This document shows, piece by piece, positions 27,211 to 36,040 of a stretch of 64,000 bases of DNA (its first letter is position 1; every line of letters begins with the position of its first letter). This DNA comes from DASXRA01 sp036558905. GTDB lineage: Bacteria; Actinomycetota; Actinomycetes; Mycobacteriales; Jatrophihabitantaceae. The notes under the pieces are model-generated. The model was given only the letters and a program-made list of their open reading frames with translations, was not told the origin of the DNA and searched no databases. The position numbers and the translations under genes are program-made. Location of the stretch: NCBI GenBank assembly GCA_036558905.1, contig DATBER010000066.1, forward strand, positions 1 to 64,000, read 5' to 3'.

Positions 27211-27493
27211 CGCACACCTCCACTGATTCGACGGCGACGCCTTCCCCAACGCGCCCTGCACCAGCGGTGTGTGCGGTGCCATTGTGACTGATGGGGCCAT
27301 GGTTGCGCCACACGACACGGTCCGCCCCCCGATTCACAGCGAGTTTCGAAGGCGCACCCTCCGGGCAAGACCACCCACAACACGCAGGCCGGACCACGTT
27401 GTCGGTGACTTACGGGAGCCTGAACATCGATGTAGGCCGGTGGCGTTTCGCGACCGGCCACGGTAAGCAGGATAGGGACGTGAGGAGCCACCG
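27211..27493. other. 283-bp intergenic region between DUF3145 and egtA
   Basis: It holds divergent promoters. Lower GC than the surroundings, with candidate egtA promoter TTGTCG (about 27399) and GAACAT 17 bp on. The egtA ribosome site is GAGGAG, 7 nt before 27494. No convincing ORF, tRNA or riboswitch was seen. Confidence 0.4.
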
Positions 27494-28828
27494 ATGCCAG
27501 ATTCCGCACCGTCCACCGAGGCCACGGTCCTCACCGGGCCTCCCGAAGACGCCGAGATCGTGCCGCATCGCGAAGCAGCCGAGGCGTTCATAACCCGGAT
27601 CTGCTTCAAGATCGGCCCACCCCGACTGGTCGGCCTCGAGCTCGAGTGGCTCGTTCACGATCGTCGCAAGCCCGCTAGTCCGCTCTCCCCCGCCCGTCTC
27701 GCCGCCGCGCTCGGACCCTGGTGTCCGCCGACGTTGCAGGACTCGTTGCCTCCCCGTCCCGGCTGGCCCTGGCGTCCACCGGCGTTGCGCTCGCCGCTCG
27801 ATCCCTCCCCGACACCCGCCACGATGCCCAACGGCTCGGCGGTGACTGTCGAACCGGGCGGGCAGGTCGAAATCTCCACCCGTCCCGCGGCCAGTCTGGC
27901 CGACTGCCTGGCTGATGCCGCCGCCGACGCCCGCCTGCTCGACGCGCGGGTGTCGAAGGCCGGGCTGGCCCTGCTCGGCGCCGGGGCCGACCCGCACCGT
28001 TCGCCCACCCGGTTGCTCGACGTGCCGCGCTATGCCGCCATGGAGGCGCACTTCGACCGGCGCAGCGCGTCCGGGCGCACGATGATGTGCGCCACCGCCG
28101 CCGTGCAGCCCAGCCTGGACGCGGGCCAGCCGGCCGGGGCCGACTCGTTCGTCGATCGCTGGCACACGCTGCACGCGGCCGGGCCGGCGCTGCTGGCCAT
28201 GTTCGCCAACTCGCCGATGCTGGCCGGGCGGCCGACCGGGTGGAAGTCGGCCCGCCAGGCGGCCTGGCTGGATATCGACCCGTCGCGGACGGCCGCGCCA
28301 CCGCCGGCCGCGGACCCGCGCGAGGCGTATGCGCGCTACGCGCTGAACGCACCGCTGCTGTGCATTCGGCGCGACGGCGCCTCCTGGTCGGCGCCGCCGG
28401 GGCTGACGTTCGCCGACTGGGTCGCCGGAGCGGTGACGCCGGCGCCCACGTTCGACGACCTGGCCTACCACCTGACGACCCTGTTCCCGCCGGTGCGGGC
28501 CACCGGGCACTTCGAGGTGCGCTACCTCGACGCCCAGCCCGGCGACGGGTGGGTGGTGCCGGCGGCCGTCGTCTGGGCGGTGACCGCCACGGCGCCCGTT
28601 CGCGAACGGGCGCGGGCGGCGGTCGAGCCGGTCACCGGCCGATGGGTCGATGCGGCCCGGTACGGCATGTCCGACATCGCGCTCGGGCGGGCCGCCCGCC
28701 AGCTGGCCGAAGTCGCACTGGACGGGCTGGCCGGCCAACCGGTCCAGATCGCCGACCGGGTCAGCGCCTTCGCCGAGCGATACACCTTGCGCGGGCGCGG
28801 GCCCGCGGACGATTGGGAGACTTCGTGA
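27494..28828 (+). CDS. egtA: glutamate–cysteine ligase EgtA
   Basis: 444 residues of the GCS2-type ligase branch (VGLELEWLVHD, EPGGQVEISTRPAASLADC, GRTMMCATAAVQPSLDAG, FVDRWHTL). It joins glutamate and cysteine to form gamma-glutamylcysteine, the sulfur donor for ergothioneine in the EgtB route. It is the first gene of a fully overlapping egtABCD operon, with a clear Shine-Dalgarno sequence. The hydrophobic, Pro-rich insert around residues 85–110 (PRPGWPWRPP) is ordinary for the family. Confidence 0.95.
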   Translation: MPDSAPSTEATVLTGPPEDAEIVPHREAAEAFITRICFKIGPPRLVGLELEWLVHDRRKPASPLSPARLAAALGPWCPPTLQDSLPPRPGWPWRPPALRSPLDPSPTPATMPNGSAVTVEPGGQVEISTRPAASLADCLADAAADARLLDARVSKAGLALLGAGADPHRSPTRLLDVPRYAAMEAHFDRRSASGRTMMCATAAVQPSLDAGQPAGADSFVDRWHTLHAAGPALLAMFANSPMLAGRPTGWKSARQAAWLDIDPSRTAAPPPAADPREAYARYALNAPLLCIRRDGASWSAPPGLTFADWVAGAVTPAPTFDDLAYHLTTLFPPVRATGHFEVRYLDAQPGDGWVVPAAVVWAVTATAPVRERARAAVEPVTGRWVDAARYGMSDIALGRAARQLAEVALDGLAGQPVQIADRVSAFAERYTLRGRGPADDWETS

Positions 28829-30120
28829 ATCTCAAGGAGCACATAGCCAACGAGCTGATCCGCACCCGGCAGCGCAGCGACACGCTGACCGAGGCCGTCG
28901 ACACCGACGACCTGGTGCGCCAGCACTCGCCGCTGATGTCGCCGCTGGTATGGGACTACGCGCATATCGGCAACCAGGAGGAACTCTGGCTGGTCCGCGA
29001 TGTCGGCGGCCGGGAGCCGGTGCGCGCGGACATCGACAACCTCTACGACGCGTTCCAGCACCCACGTCGCGACCGGCCGCAGCTGCCGCTGCTCGGTCCG
29101 AGCGAGGCCCGCGACTACGTGGCCACCGTCCGGAACAAGGTGTTCGACGTGCTGACCGCCTCGGCGTTGGAGGGCCGTCGCCTGGTCGATCGGGGCTTCG
29201 CGTTCGGCATGATCATCCAGCACGAACAGCAGCACGACGAGACCATGATGGCCACCCACCAGCTGCGCGAGGGCGCTCCCGCGCTGCACGCCGCGCCGCC
29301 TCGTCCGGCCCGGTCGGCACAGCTGGCGGCCGAGGTGCTCGTTCCAGCCGGGACGTTCACCATGGGCACCGACGTCGAGCCCTGGGCGCTCGACAACGAA
29401 CGGCCGGCCCGCATAGTCCATACCGCGGCGTACTGGATCGACACGGTGCCGGTGTCCAACGCCGACTACATCGCGTTCATCGACGACGGCGGCTACGACG
29501 ATCCGCGCTGGTGGGCGCCGGCCGGATGGCAACACCGCGTCGAGGCCGGGCTGATCGGCCCGCTGTTCTGGCGTCGCGAGGGCGGGCAGTGGTGGCGCCG
29601 GCGGTTCGGAGTCGACGAGCCGGTGCCCCTCGACGAACCGGTGCAGCACGTGTCCTGGTACGAGGCCGACGCGTACGCGCGGTGGGCCGGCAAGCGGCTG
29701 CCGACCGAGTCGGAGTGGGAGAAGGCCGCCCGCTGGGATCCGGCCACTGGGCGTTCGCGGCGCTACCCGTGGGGCGACGACGACCCCTCGCCGGAACGGG
29801 CCAATCTGGGCGGTGCTTACCTGCAGCCGGCCCCGGTCGGCTCGTACCCGGACGGCGCCTCGCCGCTCGGCGTGCACCAGCTGATCGGCGACGTCTGGGA
29901 GTGGACGGGCAGCGACTTCACCCGCCCGCCCGGCTTCGTCGCCTTCCCCTACCGCGAGTACTCCGAGGTGTTCTTCGGCGACGAGTACAAGGTGCTGCGC
30001 GGCGGCTCGTGGGCGGCCGACCGGTCGGCAGTGCGCGGTACGTTCCGCAACTGGGACTACCCGATCCGGCGGCAGATCTTCTCCGGATTCCGCTGCGCCC
30101 GGGACGCCGGCGATGTGTAG
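28825..30120 (+). CDS. egtB: ergothioneine sulfoxide synthase EgtB
   Basis: 431 residues. An N-terminal DinB-like domain supplies iron-binding His residues (YAHIGNQEE and QHEQQHDET), and the C-terminal FGE/sulfatase-modifying domain begins near residue 170 (VPAGTFTMGTD) and ends GFRCARD. It uses non-haem iron and oxygen to join hercynine to gamma-glutamylcysteine. GTG 28825 overlaps the egtA stop (GTGA); the open frame upstream belongs to no gene. It overlaps egtC by 8 bp. Confidence 0.95.
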   Translation: MNLKEHIANELIRTRQRSDTLTEAVDTDDLVRQHSPLMSPLVWDYAHIGNQEELWLVRDVGGREPVRADIDNLYDAFQHPRRDRPQLPLLGPSEARDYVATVRNKVFDVLTASALEGRRLVDRGFAFGMIIQHEQQHDETMMATHQLREGAPALHAAPPRPARSAQLAAEVLVPAGTFTMGTDVEPWALDNERPARIVHTAAYWIDTVPVSNADYIAFIDDGGYDDPRWWAPAGWQHRVEAGLIGPLFWRREGGQWWRRRFGVDEPVPLDEPVQHVSWYEADAYARWAGKRLPTESEWEKAARWDPATGRSRRYPWGDDDPSPERANLGGAYLQPAPVGSYPDGASPLGVHQLIGDVWEWTGSDFTRPPGFVAFPYREYSEVFFGDEYKVLRGGSWAADRSAVRGTFRNWDYPIRRQIFSGFRCARDAGDV

Positions 30121-30862
30121 GCATCTCGCGTATCTGGGCCCGCCCGTACCGCTGGCTACGTTGCTGCTCGATCCGCCGCACGGGCTGCTGCACCAGTCGT
30201 GGGAGCCGCGTCGGCAGCGGCACGGGCGACTGAACGCCGACGGGTTCGGCGTGGGCTGGTACGCATCCGACGACCCGGTGCCGGCCCGCTACCGCCGTGA
30301 CCGTCCTATGTGGACGGACGCCAACCTGGCCGACCTGGCCCGGGTGATCCGATCGGGCGCGGTGCTGGCCGCCGTACGCTCCGGTACGGATGGTATGGGC
30401 CACGCCGAGGGCGCGGCCGCACCGTTCCGCGACGGGCGCTGGCTGTTCAGCCACAACGGGGCCATGTCCGGCTGGCCGGACTGCGCGTCGGCGCTCGCGG
30501 CCACGTTGCCGCCCGAGCGGTTGTTGCGGCTGGACGCGTCGAGCGACGCCGCACTGCTCTGGGCGATCACCCACACCGCGCTCGAGGCCGGCACGCCGAT
30601 GCCCGAAGCGCTGCGGGCCACCGTCGCCGCGGCGGCGGCCTGCTCCCCCGACGCCCGGCTCAACTTCGTGGCGATCGACGGCGCCACCATCGCGGCCACC
30701 ACCTGGGGCGACACGCTGTCCTGGCGGGCCGACCGCCGGGGCGTGTTCGTCGCGTCGGAACCCTCCGACGACGAGCCCGGGTGGCACGACGTCCCCGACC
30801 GAAGCCTGCTTACCGCCACGCCCGACGGCGTGCACGTCACCCCTTTGGAGACCGCTTCATGA
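30113..30862 (+). CDS. egtC: gamma-glutamyl-hercynylcysteine sulfoxide amidohydrolase EgtC
   Basis: A 249-residue class-II glutamine-amidotransferase-fold hydrolase. The nucleophile is Cys2 (MCRHLAYLG), exposed after Met removal; GHAEGAAAPF and FSHNGAMSGW are typical binding elements. It removes glutamate from the EgtB product. It overlaps egtB by 8 bp at the start and egtD by 4 bp at the end (ATGA). Confidence 0.95.
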   Translation: MCRHLAYLGPPVPLATLLLDPPHGLLHQSWEPRRQRHGRLNADGFGVGWYASDDPVPARYRRDRPMWTDANLADLARVIRSGAVLAAVRSGTDGMGHAEGAAAPFRDGRWLFSHNGAMSGWPDCASALAATLPPERLLRLDASSDAALLWAITHTALEAGTPMPEALRATVAAAAACSPDARLNFVAIDGATIAATTWGDTLSWRADRRGVFVASEPSDDEPGWHDVPDRSLLTATPDGVHVTPLETAS

Positions 30863-31827
30863 CGCTGATCGTCGACAACCACCTGCCCGCCGACTTCCTC
30901 AGCGCCGCCCTGCGCGCCGACGTGCTGCGCGGGCTGACGGCCACGCCGAAATGGTTGCCGCCCAAGTGGTTCTACGACGACCGCGGCAGCGAACTGTTCG
31001 ACGAGATCACCCGGCTGCCCGAGTACTACCCGACCCGGGCCGAGCGGTCGATCCTGGTCGAGCGGGCCGCCGACATCGCGGCGCGCACCCGGGCCGACAC
31101 GCTGGTCGAACTGGGCGCCGGCTCGGCCGAGAAGACCCGGCTGCTGCTCGACGCGCTACGCGGCGCCGGATCGCTGCGCCGGTTCGTGCCGGTCGACGTC
31201 TCGGAGGGCGCGTTGCGCCAGGCGGCCGCCGGCATCCTGGCCGACTACCCGGGCCTGACCGTGCACGCCGTCGTGGCCGACTTCGAGGAACACCTGGACC
31301 GGTTGCCCGACGGCGGCCGGCGGCTGGTGGCGTTCCTGGGCGGCACGATCGGCAACCTGGTACCGGCCGAGCGGGCCGAGTTCCTACGCTCGATCCGGGC
31401 GACGCTGGCCCCGGGCGAGTCGCTGCTGCTCGGCACCGACCTGGTCAAGAGCCCCGACGTGCTCGTCCCGGCCTACGACGACGCGGCCGGCGTCACCGCC
31501 GAGTTCAACAAGAACGTGCTGTACGTCGTCGACCGCGAGCTCAAGGCCGACTTCGACCCGGACGCGTTCGCGCACGTCGCCACCTGGAACGCCGAGGCCG
31601 AGTGGATCGAGATGCGGCTGCGCTCGCTGCGCGACCAGCGGGTACGGATCGAGCTGCTCAACCTCGACGTCGCGTTCGAGCGGGGCGAGGAGATGCGCAC
31701 CGAGGTATCGGCGAAGTTCCGCCGCGAGGGCGTCGCCGCCGAATTGGACGCGGCCGGTTTCGACCTCACCGAGTGGTGGACCGACTCCGAGGGTCGCTTC
31801 GGTCTGTCCTTGTCAACGGCCCGCTGA
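30859..31827 (+). CDS. egtD: L-histidine N-alpha-trimethyltransferase EgtD
   Basis: 322-residue SAM-dependent methyltransferase making hercynine. Family signatures: PKWFYDDRGSELFDEITRLPEYYPTRAE near residue 33, VELGAGSAEKTRLLL (SAM loop), LGGTIGNL and the C-terminal AEWIEMRL. ATG 30859 overlaps the egtC stop. The pathway's final lyase gene, egtE, is not adjacent. The end overlaps the convergent VOC gene by 15 bp, so there is no space for a terminator. Confidence 0.95.
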   Translation: MTLIVDNHLPADFLSAALRADVLRGLTATPKWLPPKWFYDDRGSELFDEITRLPEYYPTRAERSILVERAADIAARTRADTLVELGAGSAEKTRLLLDALRGAGSLRRFVPVDVSEGALRQAAAGILADYPGLTVHAVVADFEEHLDRLPDGGRRLVAFLGGTIGNLVPAERAEFLRSIRATLAPGESLLLGTDLVKSPDVLVPAYDDAAGVTAEFNKNVLYVVDRELKADFDPDAFAHVATWNAEAEWIEMRLRSLRDQRVRIELLNLDVAFERGEEMRTEVSAKFRREGVAAELDAAGFDLTEWWTDSEGRFGLSLSTAR

Positions 31828-32199
31828 CTTCGCCACCGGCGGGGCCCAGCCGGGGCGTCGGATGAGGCAGAACGGATGGCCGGCCGGGTCGGCGTAGACG
31901 TGATCGCCGGCCGGCAACCGGCGCGCGCCGAGGGCCAGCACCTGCGGCCCGGCGACGTCGAGGTCGTCGACCATGACGTCGAGGTGGACCTGCTGCGGAA
32001 CGACCGGGTCGGGCCAGGTCGGCGCGACGTGGTCGGGCGCGAGCTGGAAGGCCAGCCCCGAGGTCGTGTCGTTGCGGGCGACCACCACGAAGTCGTCCGA
32101 CCGGTAGGTGATCGGCAGGCCGAGCAGCTCGGAGTAGAACTCGGCCAGCCCGCCCGGGTTCGGGCAGTCGATGATCACGTGGTGCAGGCGACCGATCAT
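31813..32199 (-). CDS. VOC-family protein (glyoxalase/dioxygenase fold)
   Basis: 128 residues with two babbab half-modules (MIGRLHHVIIDCPNPGGLAEFYSELLGL and VHLDVMVDDLDVAGPQVLALGARRL…PAGHPFCLIRRPGW). The candidate metal ligands are His6, His in QVHLDV and the C-terminal position before CLI. The substrate is unknown. ATG 32199 overlaps the DUF6510 stop (ATGA). It is last in the four-gene molybdoenzyme operon and overlaps convergent egtD by 15 bp. Confidence 0.85.
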   Translation of the reverse strand: MIGRLHHVIIDCPNPGGLAEFYSELLGLPITYRSDDFVVVARNDTTSGLAFQLAPDHVAPTWPDPVVPQQVHLDVMVDDLDVAGPQVLALGARRLPAGDHVYADPAGHPFCLIRRPGWAPPVAKSAGR

Positions 32200-32459
32200 G
32201 AAGCGGGCGTGTCGAACTGCAGGTAAGCCAGCCCGCGGCCGTCCAGCCAGGTGCGGTCGGGGCCGGCCACGACCCGCAGCAGCACGGCGTCGCAGCCGGG
32301 GCAGCGCAGCACGATGCCCGGCGCCTGCTGGTAGGACTGCGCGGCACCGAGCGGGGCGGTCCGGCCACAGCCGGCGCACCGCCCCGTCGCCGCAGTGACG
32401 TCGACCGCGAAGATCGTCCGCAGCTGGCCGGCCGCGGCGTTGCCGTCGAGAGGTTTCAT
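32196..32459 (-). CDS. DUF6510 family zinc-ribbon-like protein
   Basis: 87 residues with CAGCGR and CPGC, a four-Cys zinc ribbon, and the N-terminal MKPLDGNAAAGQLRTIFAVDVT. Proteins of this family lie beside sulfite-oxidase-like and flavin-reductase genes in actinobacteria. It starts within the reductase stop (ATGA) and ends within the VOC start (ATGA), so all three are translated together. A role as a small redox partner or metal/cofactor chaperone is inference. Confidence 0.82.
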   Translation of the reverse strand: MKPLDGNAAAGQLRTIFAVDVTAATGRCAGCGRTAPLGAAQSYQQAPGIVLRCPGCDAVLLRVVAGPDRTWLDGRGLAYLQFDTPAS

Positions 32460-33247
32460 GACTGTCCTCCGAATCGCTCGGTGCGGACCCGGCCCGGATC
32501 GTGCCCGGCCGCCAGCAGCTGGTCGGCCACCGCCTCGACGAACGGGGTGGGCCCGCAGACGTAGCAGGTCGGCGCCTCGTCGGGCGCGAAGGTCGTGGCC
32601 GCGAGCAGTGCCGCGTCGATGCGCCCGGGCGGGCGGGCCCAGCCCGGTGGCGCCGAACGGGTGTAGACGAGGGTGAACGGCAGGCCGTCGGCGGCCCGGC
32701 GCTCCAGCTCGGACCGGTAGATCACCGACTGGGGCCGCCGGGTCGAGTACAGCAGCCGGAACGGCGCGGAGCTGGCCGCCGCCGTGCGGGCGCGCACCAT
32801 CGCCATCAACGGCACGACGCCCGACCCGCCGCCGATCAGCTGCACCGGCTCGGTCTGCGCCGGTCGCCAGGCGAACCAGCCGCCGATCGGCCCGCGCACC
32901 TCGAGCTCGTCGCCGGCCGCGGCCACCCCGGCCAGGTACGACGACACCTCGCCGTCCACGACCGGCTCGACGGTGATCTCGATCCGGTCCCCGTCCGTGA
33001 TGGTCGAGGCGCCCGGACCGACGGTCGGCGCGCCGTGTTCCGCGACCACCGACGCGATGGAGTACGAGCGCACCGCGGTGTAGCCGTCCGGGGCGGTCAG
33101 CCGAACGTCGACATGCTGGCCCGCGTCATGGCCCGGCCAGCCCGGCACGTCCAGCACGAGCGTGCGCGCCGTCGCCGTCTCGACGCGCACCTCCGAGACG
33201 GCCGCCATCCTCCACGTCAGTCGCCCCAGTACCGCTGCTCGCGCCAT
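32456..33247 (-). CDS. ferredoxin-reductase-like FAD/NAD(P)-binding oxidoreductase
   Basis: 263 residues: an FAD barrel with RSYSIAS, then a nucleotide domain with LIGGGSGVVPLMAMVRAR and the C-terminal CGPTPFVEAV. It has no 2Fe-2S domain, so it passes electrons directly or through a small partner. The start chosen is ATG 33247 (MARAAVLGRLTW), overlapping the molybdoenzyme gene by 31 bp, because the RLTW segment is conserved in relatives; ATG 33208 is the alternative. It likely shuttles electrons between NAD(P)H and the upstream molybdoenzyme. Confidence 0.88.
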   Translation of the reverse strand: MARAAVLGRLTWRMAAVSEVRVETATARTLVLDVPGWPGHDAGQHVDVRLTAPDGYTAVRSYSIASVVAEHGAPTVGPGASTITDGDRIEITVEPVVDGEVSSYLAGVAAAGDELEVRGPIGGWFAWRPAQTEPVQLIGGGSGVVPLMAMVRARTAAASSAPFRLLYSTRRPQSVIYRSELERRAADGLPFTLVYTRSAPPGWARPPGRIDAALLAATTFAPDEAPTCYVCGPTPFVEAVADQLLAAGHDPGRVRTERFGGQS

Positions 33248-33816
33248 GGGTCTCCGTAGTTGTGGTATCCGAGGCTCTCCCAGAAGCCGGGCTGGTCCTG
33301 GAGGGTGAGCGTGATGCCACGCACCCACTTCGCGCTCTTCCACAGATACAGGTGCGGCACGAGCAGCCGGGCCGGCCCGCCGTGCTCGGGCGCGAGGTCG
33401 TCGCCCTCGTACGTGTACGCGATCCAGGCCTGGCCGTCGAGCAGGTCCTCGAGCGGCAGGTTCGTCGTGTAACCGCCGTAGGACAGCACGGACGCGTAGT
33501 CGGCGGCCGTCTCAATGCCCTCGAACAGGTCGTCGAGCGCGACGCCCTCCCAGGTCGTCGAGAGCTTGGACCAGCGCGTGACGCAGTGCAGGTCGACCGT
33601 GACCTGCCGGGTGGGCAGGGCATGCAGCGCGGCCCAGTCCCAGCGGTGCACGTCGCCCGTCTCGTTCGTGATCGTGAACTCCCACTTGTCGAGCGCGACC
33701 TTAGGGGTCGGCCCGGCCGACAGCACCGGGAAGTCACGGGTCAGGTACTGCCCGGGTGGCAGGTCGGTGCTGCTGTCGCGGCGCCGACCGGTGAAGCCCG
33801 GCGTGACGATGCCCAT
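33217..33816 (-). CDS. sulfite-oxidase-like molybdopterin-dependent oxidoreductase
   Basis: 199 residues, a single Mo-cofactor domain like YedY/MsrP without haem or dimerisation domain. The Mo-ligating Cys78 lies in VDLHCVTRWSK; GGYTTNLPLEDL, APEHGGPARLLVPHLYLWKSAKWV and the C-terminal GYHNYGDPWREQRYWGD are family segments. No Tat signal is visible, so it is probably cytoplasmic, unlike MsrP. The electron partner is the reductase overlapping its 3' end. The physiological substrate is unknown. Confidence 0.9.
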   Translation of the reverse strand: MGIVTPGFTGRRRDSSTDLPPGQYLTRDFPVLSAGPTPKVALDKWEFTITNETGDVHRWDWAALHALPTRQVTVDLHCVTRWSKLSTTWEGVALDDLFEGIETAADYASVLSYGGYTTNLPLEDLLDGQAWIAYTYEGDDLAPEHGGPARLLVPHLYLWKSAKWVRGITLTLQDQPGFWESLGYHNYGDPWREQRYWGD

Positions 33817-33823
33817 CGCGCAG

Positions 33824-34657
33824 CTACTTCCGGAGGAAGTCCATGAGCGCGGCGTTGAGCTCGTCGGGGTGCGTCCAGCCGATGTTGTGCGGACCGCCGG
33901 GCACCTCGACGAACGTCAGGTCCTTGATCAGCCCGGGCAGCCGCCGCGCAGTGTTGTCGATGGGCAGGATGCGGTCGGCGTCGCCGTGCACCAGCAGCAT
34001 CGGGATGTCGATCTTGGGCAGGTCACCCCGGAAGTCGGTCAGCCAGGTGTCGACGCAGGCCAGCGACGCCGTGGCCGACGAGCCGGCGGCGACGTTGAAG
34101 CTGGCCGCCAGCGCCTGCTCGCTGATCCGGGTGCCCAGGTACATGTCGGTGTTGTAGAAGTTGTCGAAGAAGTCCTTGAAGTAGGCATACCGGTCGGCGA
34201 CGACGGCCGCCTTGATGCCGTCGAACACGCTCTGGTCGACGCCCTCGGGGTTGTCGGCCGTCTTGAGCAGGAACGGCGGGATGGCGCCGAACAGCGCCGC
34301 CTTGCGGACCCGTCCCGAGCCGTACGTGCCCAGGTAGCGAGTGACCTCTCCGGTGCCCATCGAGAAGCCGGCCAGCACGGTGTCGTTCAGGTCGAGGTGG
34401 GTCAGCACCTTGTCGAGGTCGGCGGCGAACGTGTCGTAGTCGTAACCGGTGGTGGGCTGGCTGGACGCTCCGAAGCCGCGGCGGTCGTAGGTGATCACTC
34501 GATAGCCCGCTTCGAGCAGCACCGCCTCCTGGCGCTCCCACGAGTGGCCGCTGAGCGGATACCCGTGGATCAGCACGATCGGATCCCCCGAGCCGTGGTC
34601 CTCGTAGTAGATGTCGATGGGCGCCGAGTTCTCCTGACCGACGTTCACGTAGGGCAT
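33824..34657 (-). CDS. alpha/beta hydrolase, cofactor-free haloperoxidase-like
   Basis: 277 residues. The nucleophile Ser99 lies in GFSMG; HGYPLSGHSWERQ forms the oxyanion region, and the acid and base sit in HGDADRILP and GGPHNIGWTHPDELN. This is the pattern of the non-haem chloroperoxidase/esterase group; these usually act as esterases or perhydrolases. It ends 7 bp before the molybdoenzyme start and so may lead that operon. GGAGCC lies near the ATG. Confidence 0.9.
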   Translation of the reverse strand: MPYVNVGQENSAPIDIYYEDHGSGDPIVLIHGYPLSGHSWERQEAVLLEAGYRVITYDRRGFGASSQPTTGYDYDTFAADLDKVLTHLDLNDTVLAGFSMGTGEVTRYLGTYGSGRVRKAALFGAIPPFLLKTADNPEGVDQSVFDGIKAAVVADRYAYFKDFFDNFYNTDMYLGTRISEQALAASFNVAAGSSATASLACVDTWLTDFRGDLPKIDIPMLLVHGDADRILPIDNTARRLPGLIKDLTFVEVPGGPHNIGWTHPDELNAALMDFLRK

Positions 34658-34790
34658 GGAAGGCTCCTAGGTCGCTGGATTGGGACCGAATCCCACGCTA
34701 GCCGGTCGGTCGAGCGGGCAAAGGGCTCATGCAACAGATTCGGCGCACGCCGCGTACTAGTTCATGCAGCGCACGCGAGAGGGGCACCGC

Positions 34791-35348
34791 ATGACCGAAG
34801 CCGACAGGCCGGCCGAGTTCACCAGCTTCGTCCGGACGCACTGGTCGCAGTTGATGACGATCGCGGTCGCGGTCAGCGGGTCCCGGCACGAGGCGGAGGA
34901 TCTCGTCCAGACGGCGCTCACCAACACGTACGCGCGGTGGCACAAGGTCCGCGACGGTGAGGCGCTGGCCTACCTGCGCCGCTCGATCGTCAATGCACAC
35001 ATCAGCCGCTGGCGACGCCATCGCGGGGCCGAGCTGACAATGGCCGACCCACCGGAGGCGGCCGTGACGGAGCGGGGGGCCGTCGCCGTCGACGACCGGC
35101 TCACGCTCGCCCCGCTGCTGCGCGACCTGCCGCAACGGCAACGGGCCGTACTCGTGCTGCGCTACCTGTGCGACCTCTCCGACGACGACGTCGCCGCCAC
35201 CCTGGGCACGTCCACCAGCACGGTGCGCAGTCAGGCGGCGCGCGGGCTGGCCGCCCTGCGCCGCCGGGCCGGCGGCCGGCGCGAACCGGACGACGAACCC
35301 ACCCAAGAACTCGTGAGCCTGTCCAGCATCTCCAGGGGGACCCGATGA
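34791..35348 (+). CDS. SigE-family RNA polymerase sigma factor
   Basis: 185-residue ECF-type sigma factor: region 2 (FTSFVRTHWSQLMTIAVAVSGSRHEAEDLVQTALTNTYARW) and region 4 (LPQRQRAVLVLRYLCDLSDDDVAATLGTSTSTVRSQAARGLAALR). It belongs to the actinobacterial SigE-like group. ATG 34791 is chosen for its AGAGGGG; an ATG nine codons earlier has none. It overlaps the next gene (ATGA), which is a membrane protein and the likely partner or anti-sigma factor. Confidence 0.9.
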   Translation: MTEADRPAEFTSFVRTHWSQLMTIAVAVSGSRHEAEDLVQTALTNTYARWHKVRDGEALAYLRRSIVNAHISRWRRHRGAELTMADPPEAAVTERGAVAVDDRLTLAPLLRDLPQRQRAVLVLRYLCDLSDDDVAATLGTSTSTVRSQAARGLAALRRRAGGRREPDDEPTQELVSLSSISRGTR

Positions 35349-36037
35349 GCAACCCGGAAGACGACCTCGCCCGCGACCTGCGGCGCGAGCTGCACGGCAA
35401 CCTGGTGCCCTACGACCCGGGGCTGGCCCAGCACATGATCGACGAGGCGATCGCGGCCTCGCCGGTGCGCCGGCTGCTGCACTCACGGTGGACGATGCCG
35501 CTGCTGGCGTCGGGGGCCGTGGCTGCCGTGGTCGGCGGGGTCGCCGGAGCCGCCGCGCTGGAGCCGAGCGGCAAGCCGGCCGGACCGGGTGGTGGTCCGA
35601 CGACGTCGGTCCGGCCGCCGGTACCCACTCCGGGCAGCTGCACGCCGGCGGCGACAGCGGTCCCGCCGCTACCGCCGGTGGCTTCCTCGAGGCCACGCCC
35701 GTCGTTCTCGCCGCCGGCGTCGACCGTGCCGTGCCTGCGGCCGGAGCCACCCTCGGCGTGCCCGACGCCGACGCTGCCGGTCGAAAGGCCCACCACGTCG
35801 GCTGCCGCGCCGGGGCGAACGGTGTCGCCGGGCGGCACTGCGTCGCCGGCGCCGTGCGCGGTGGTCATCGGGCCCGGCGGTACCTCCGCCGTCCCGCCGA
35901 CGCTGCCGACCCACAAGGCGCCGCCGACGGCCATCACCCGGCAGGTGCCGCCGCAGGCTCCGTCGGCCGATCCGAGCACATCGGGCGGCACGCTTGCGCC
36001 GGTTCCGACGTCGAGCGGCGTACCCGGCCGGGGGTAG
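35345..36037 (+). CDS. single-pass membrane protein with Pro/Thr/Ser-rich tail, candidate anti-sigma factor
   Basis: 230 residues. An acidic cytosolic N-terminus (NPEDDLARDLRRELHG, about 45 residues) is followed by one membrane segment (MPLLASGAVAAVVGGVAGAAAL) and about 155 outward residues dominated by Pro, Thr, Ser and Ala with a few Cys. The zinc HxxxCxxC motif of classical anti-sigma factors is missing. Its ATGA overlap with the sigma gene is the main evidence for partnership. The low-complexity tail may span or sense the wall. Function remains inferred. Confidence 0.72.
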   Translation: MSNPEDDLARDLRRELHGNLVPYDPGLAQHMIDEAIAASPVRRLLHSRWTMPLLASGAVAAVVGGVAGAAALEPSGKPAGPGGGPTTSVRPPVPTPGSCTPAATAVPPLPPVASSRPRPSFSPPASTVPCLRPEPPSACPTPTLPVERPTTSAAAPGRTVSPGGTASPAPCAVVIGPGGTSAVPPTLPTHKAPPTAITRQVPPQAPSADPSTSGGTLAPVPTSSGVPGRG

Positions 36038-36040
36038 CGC

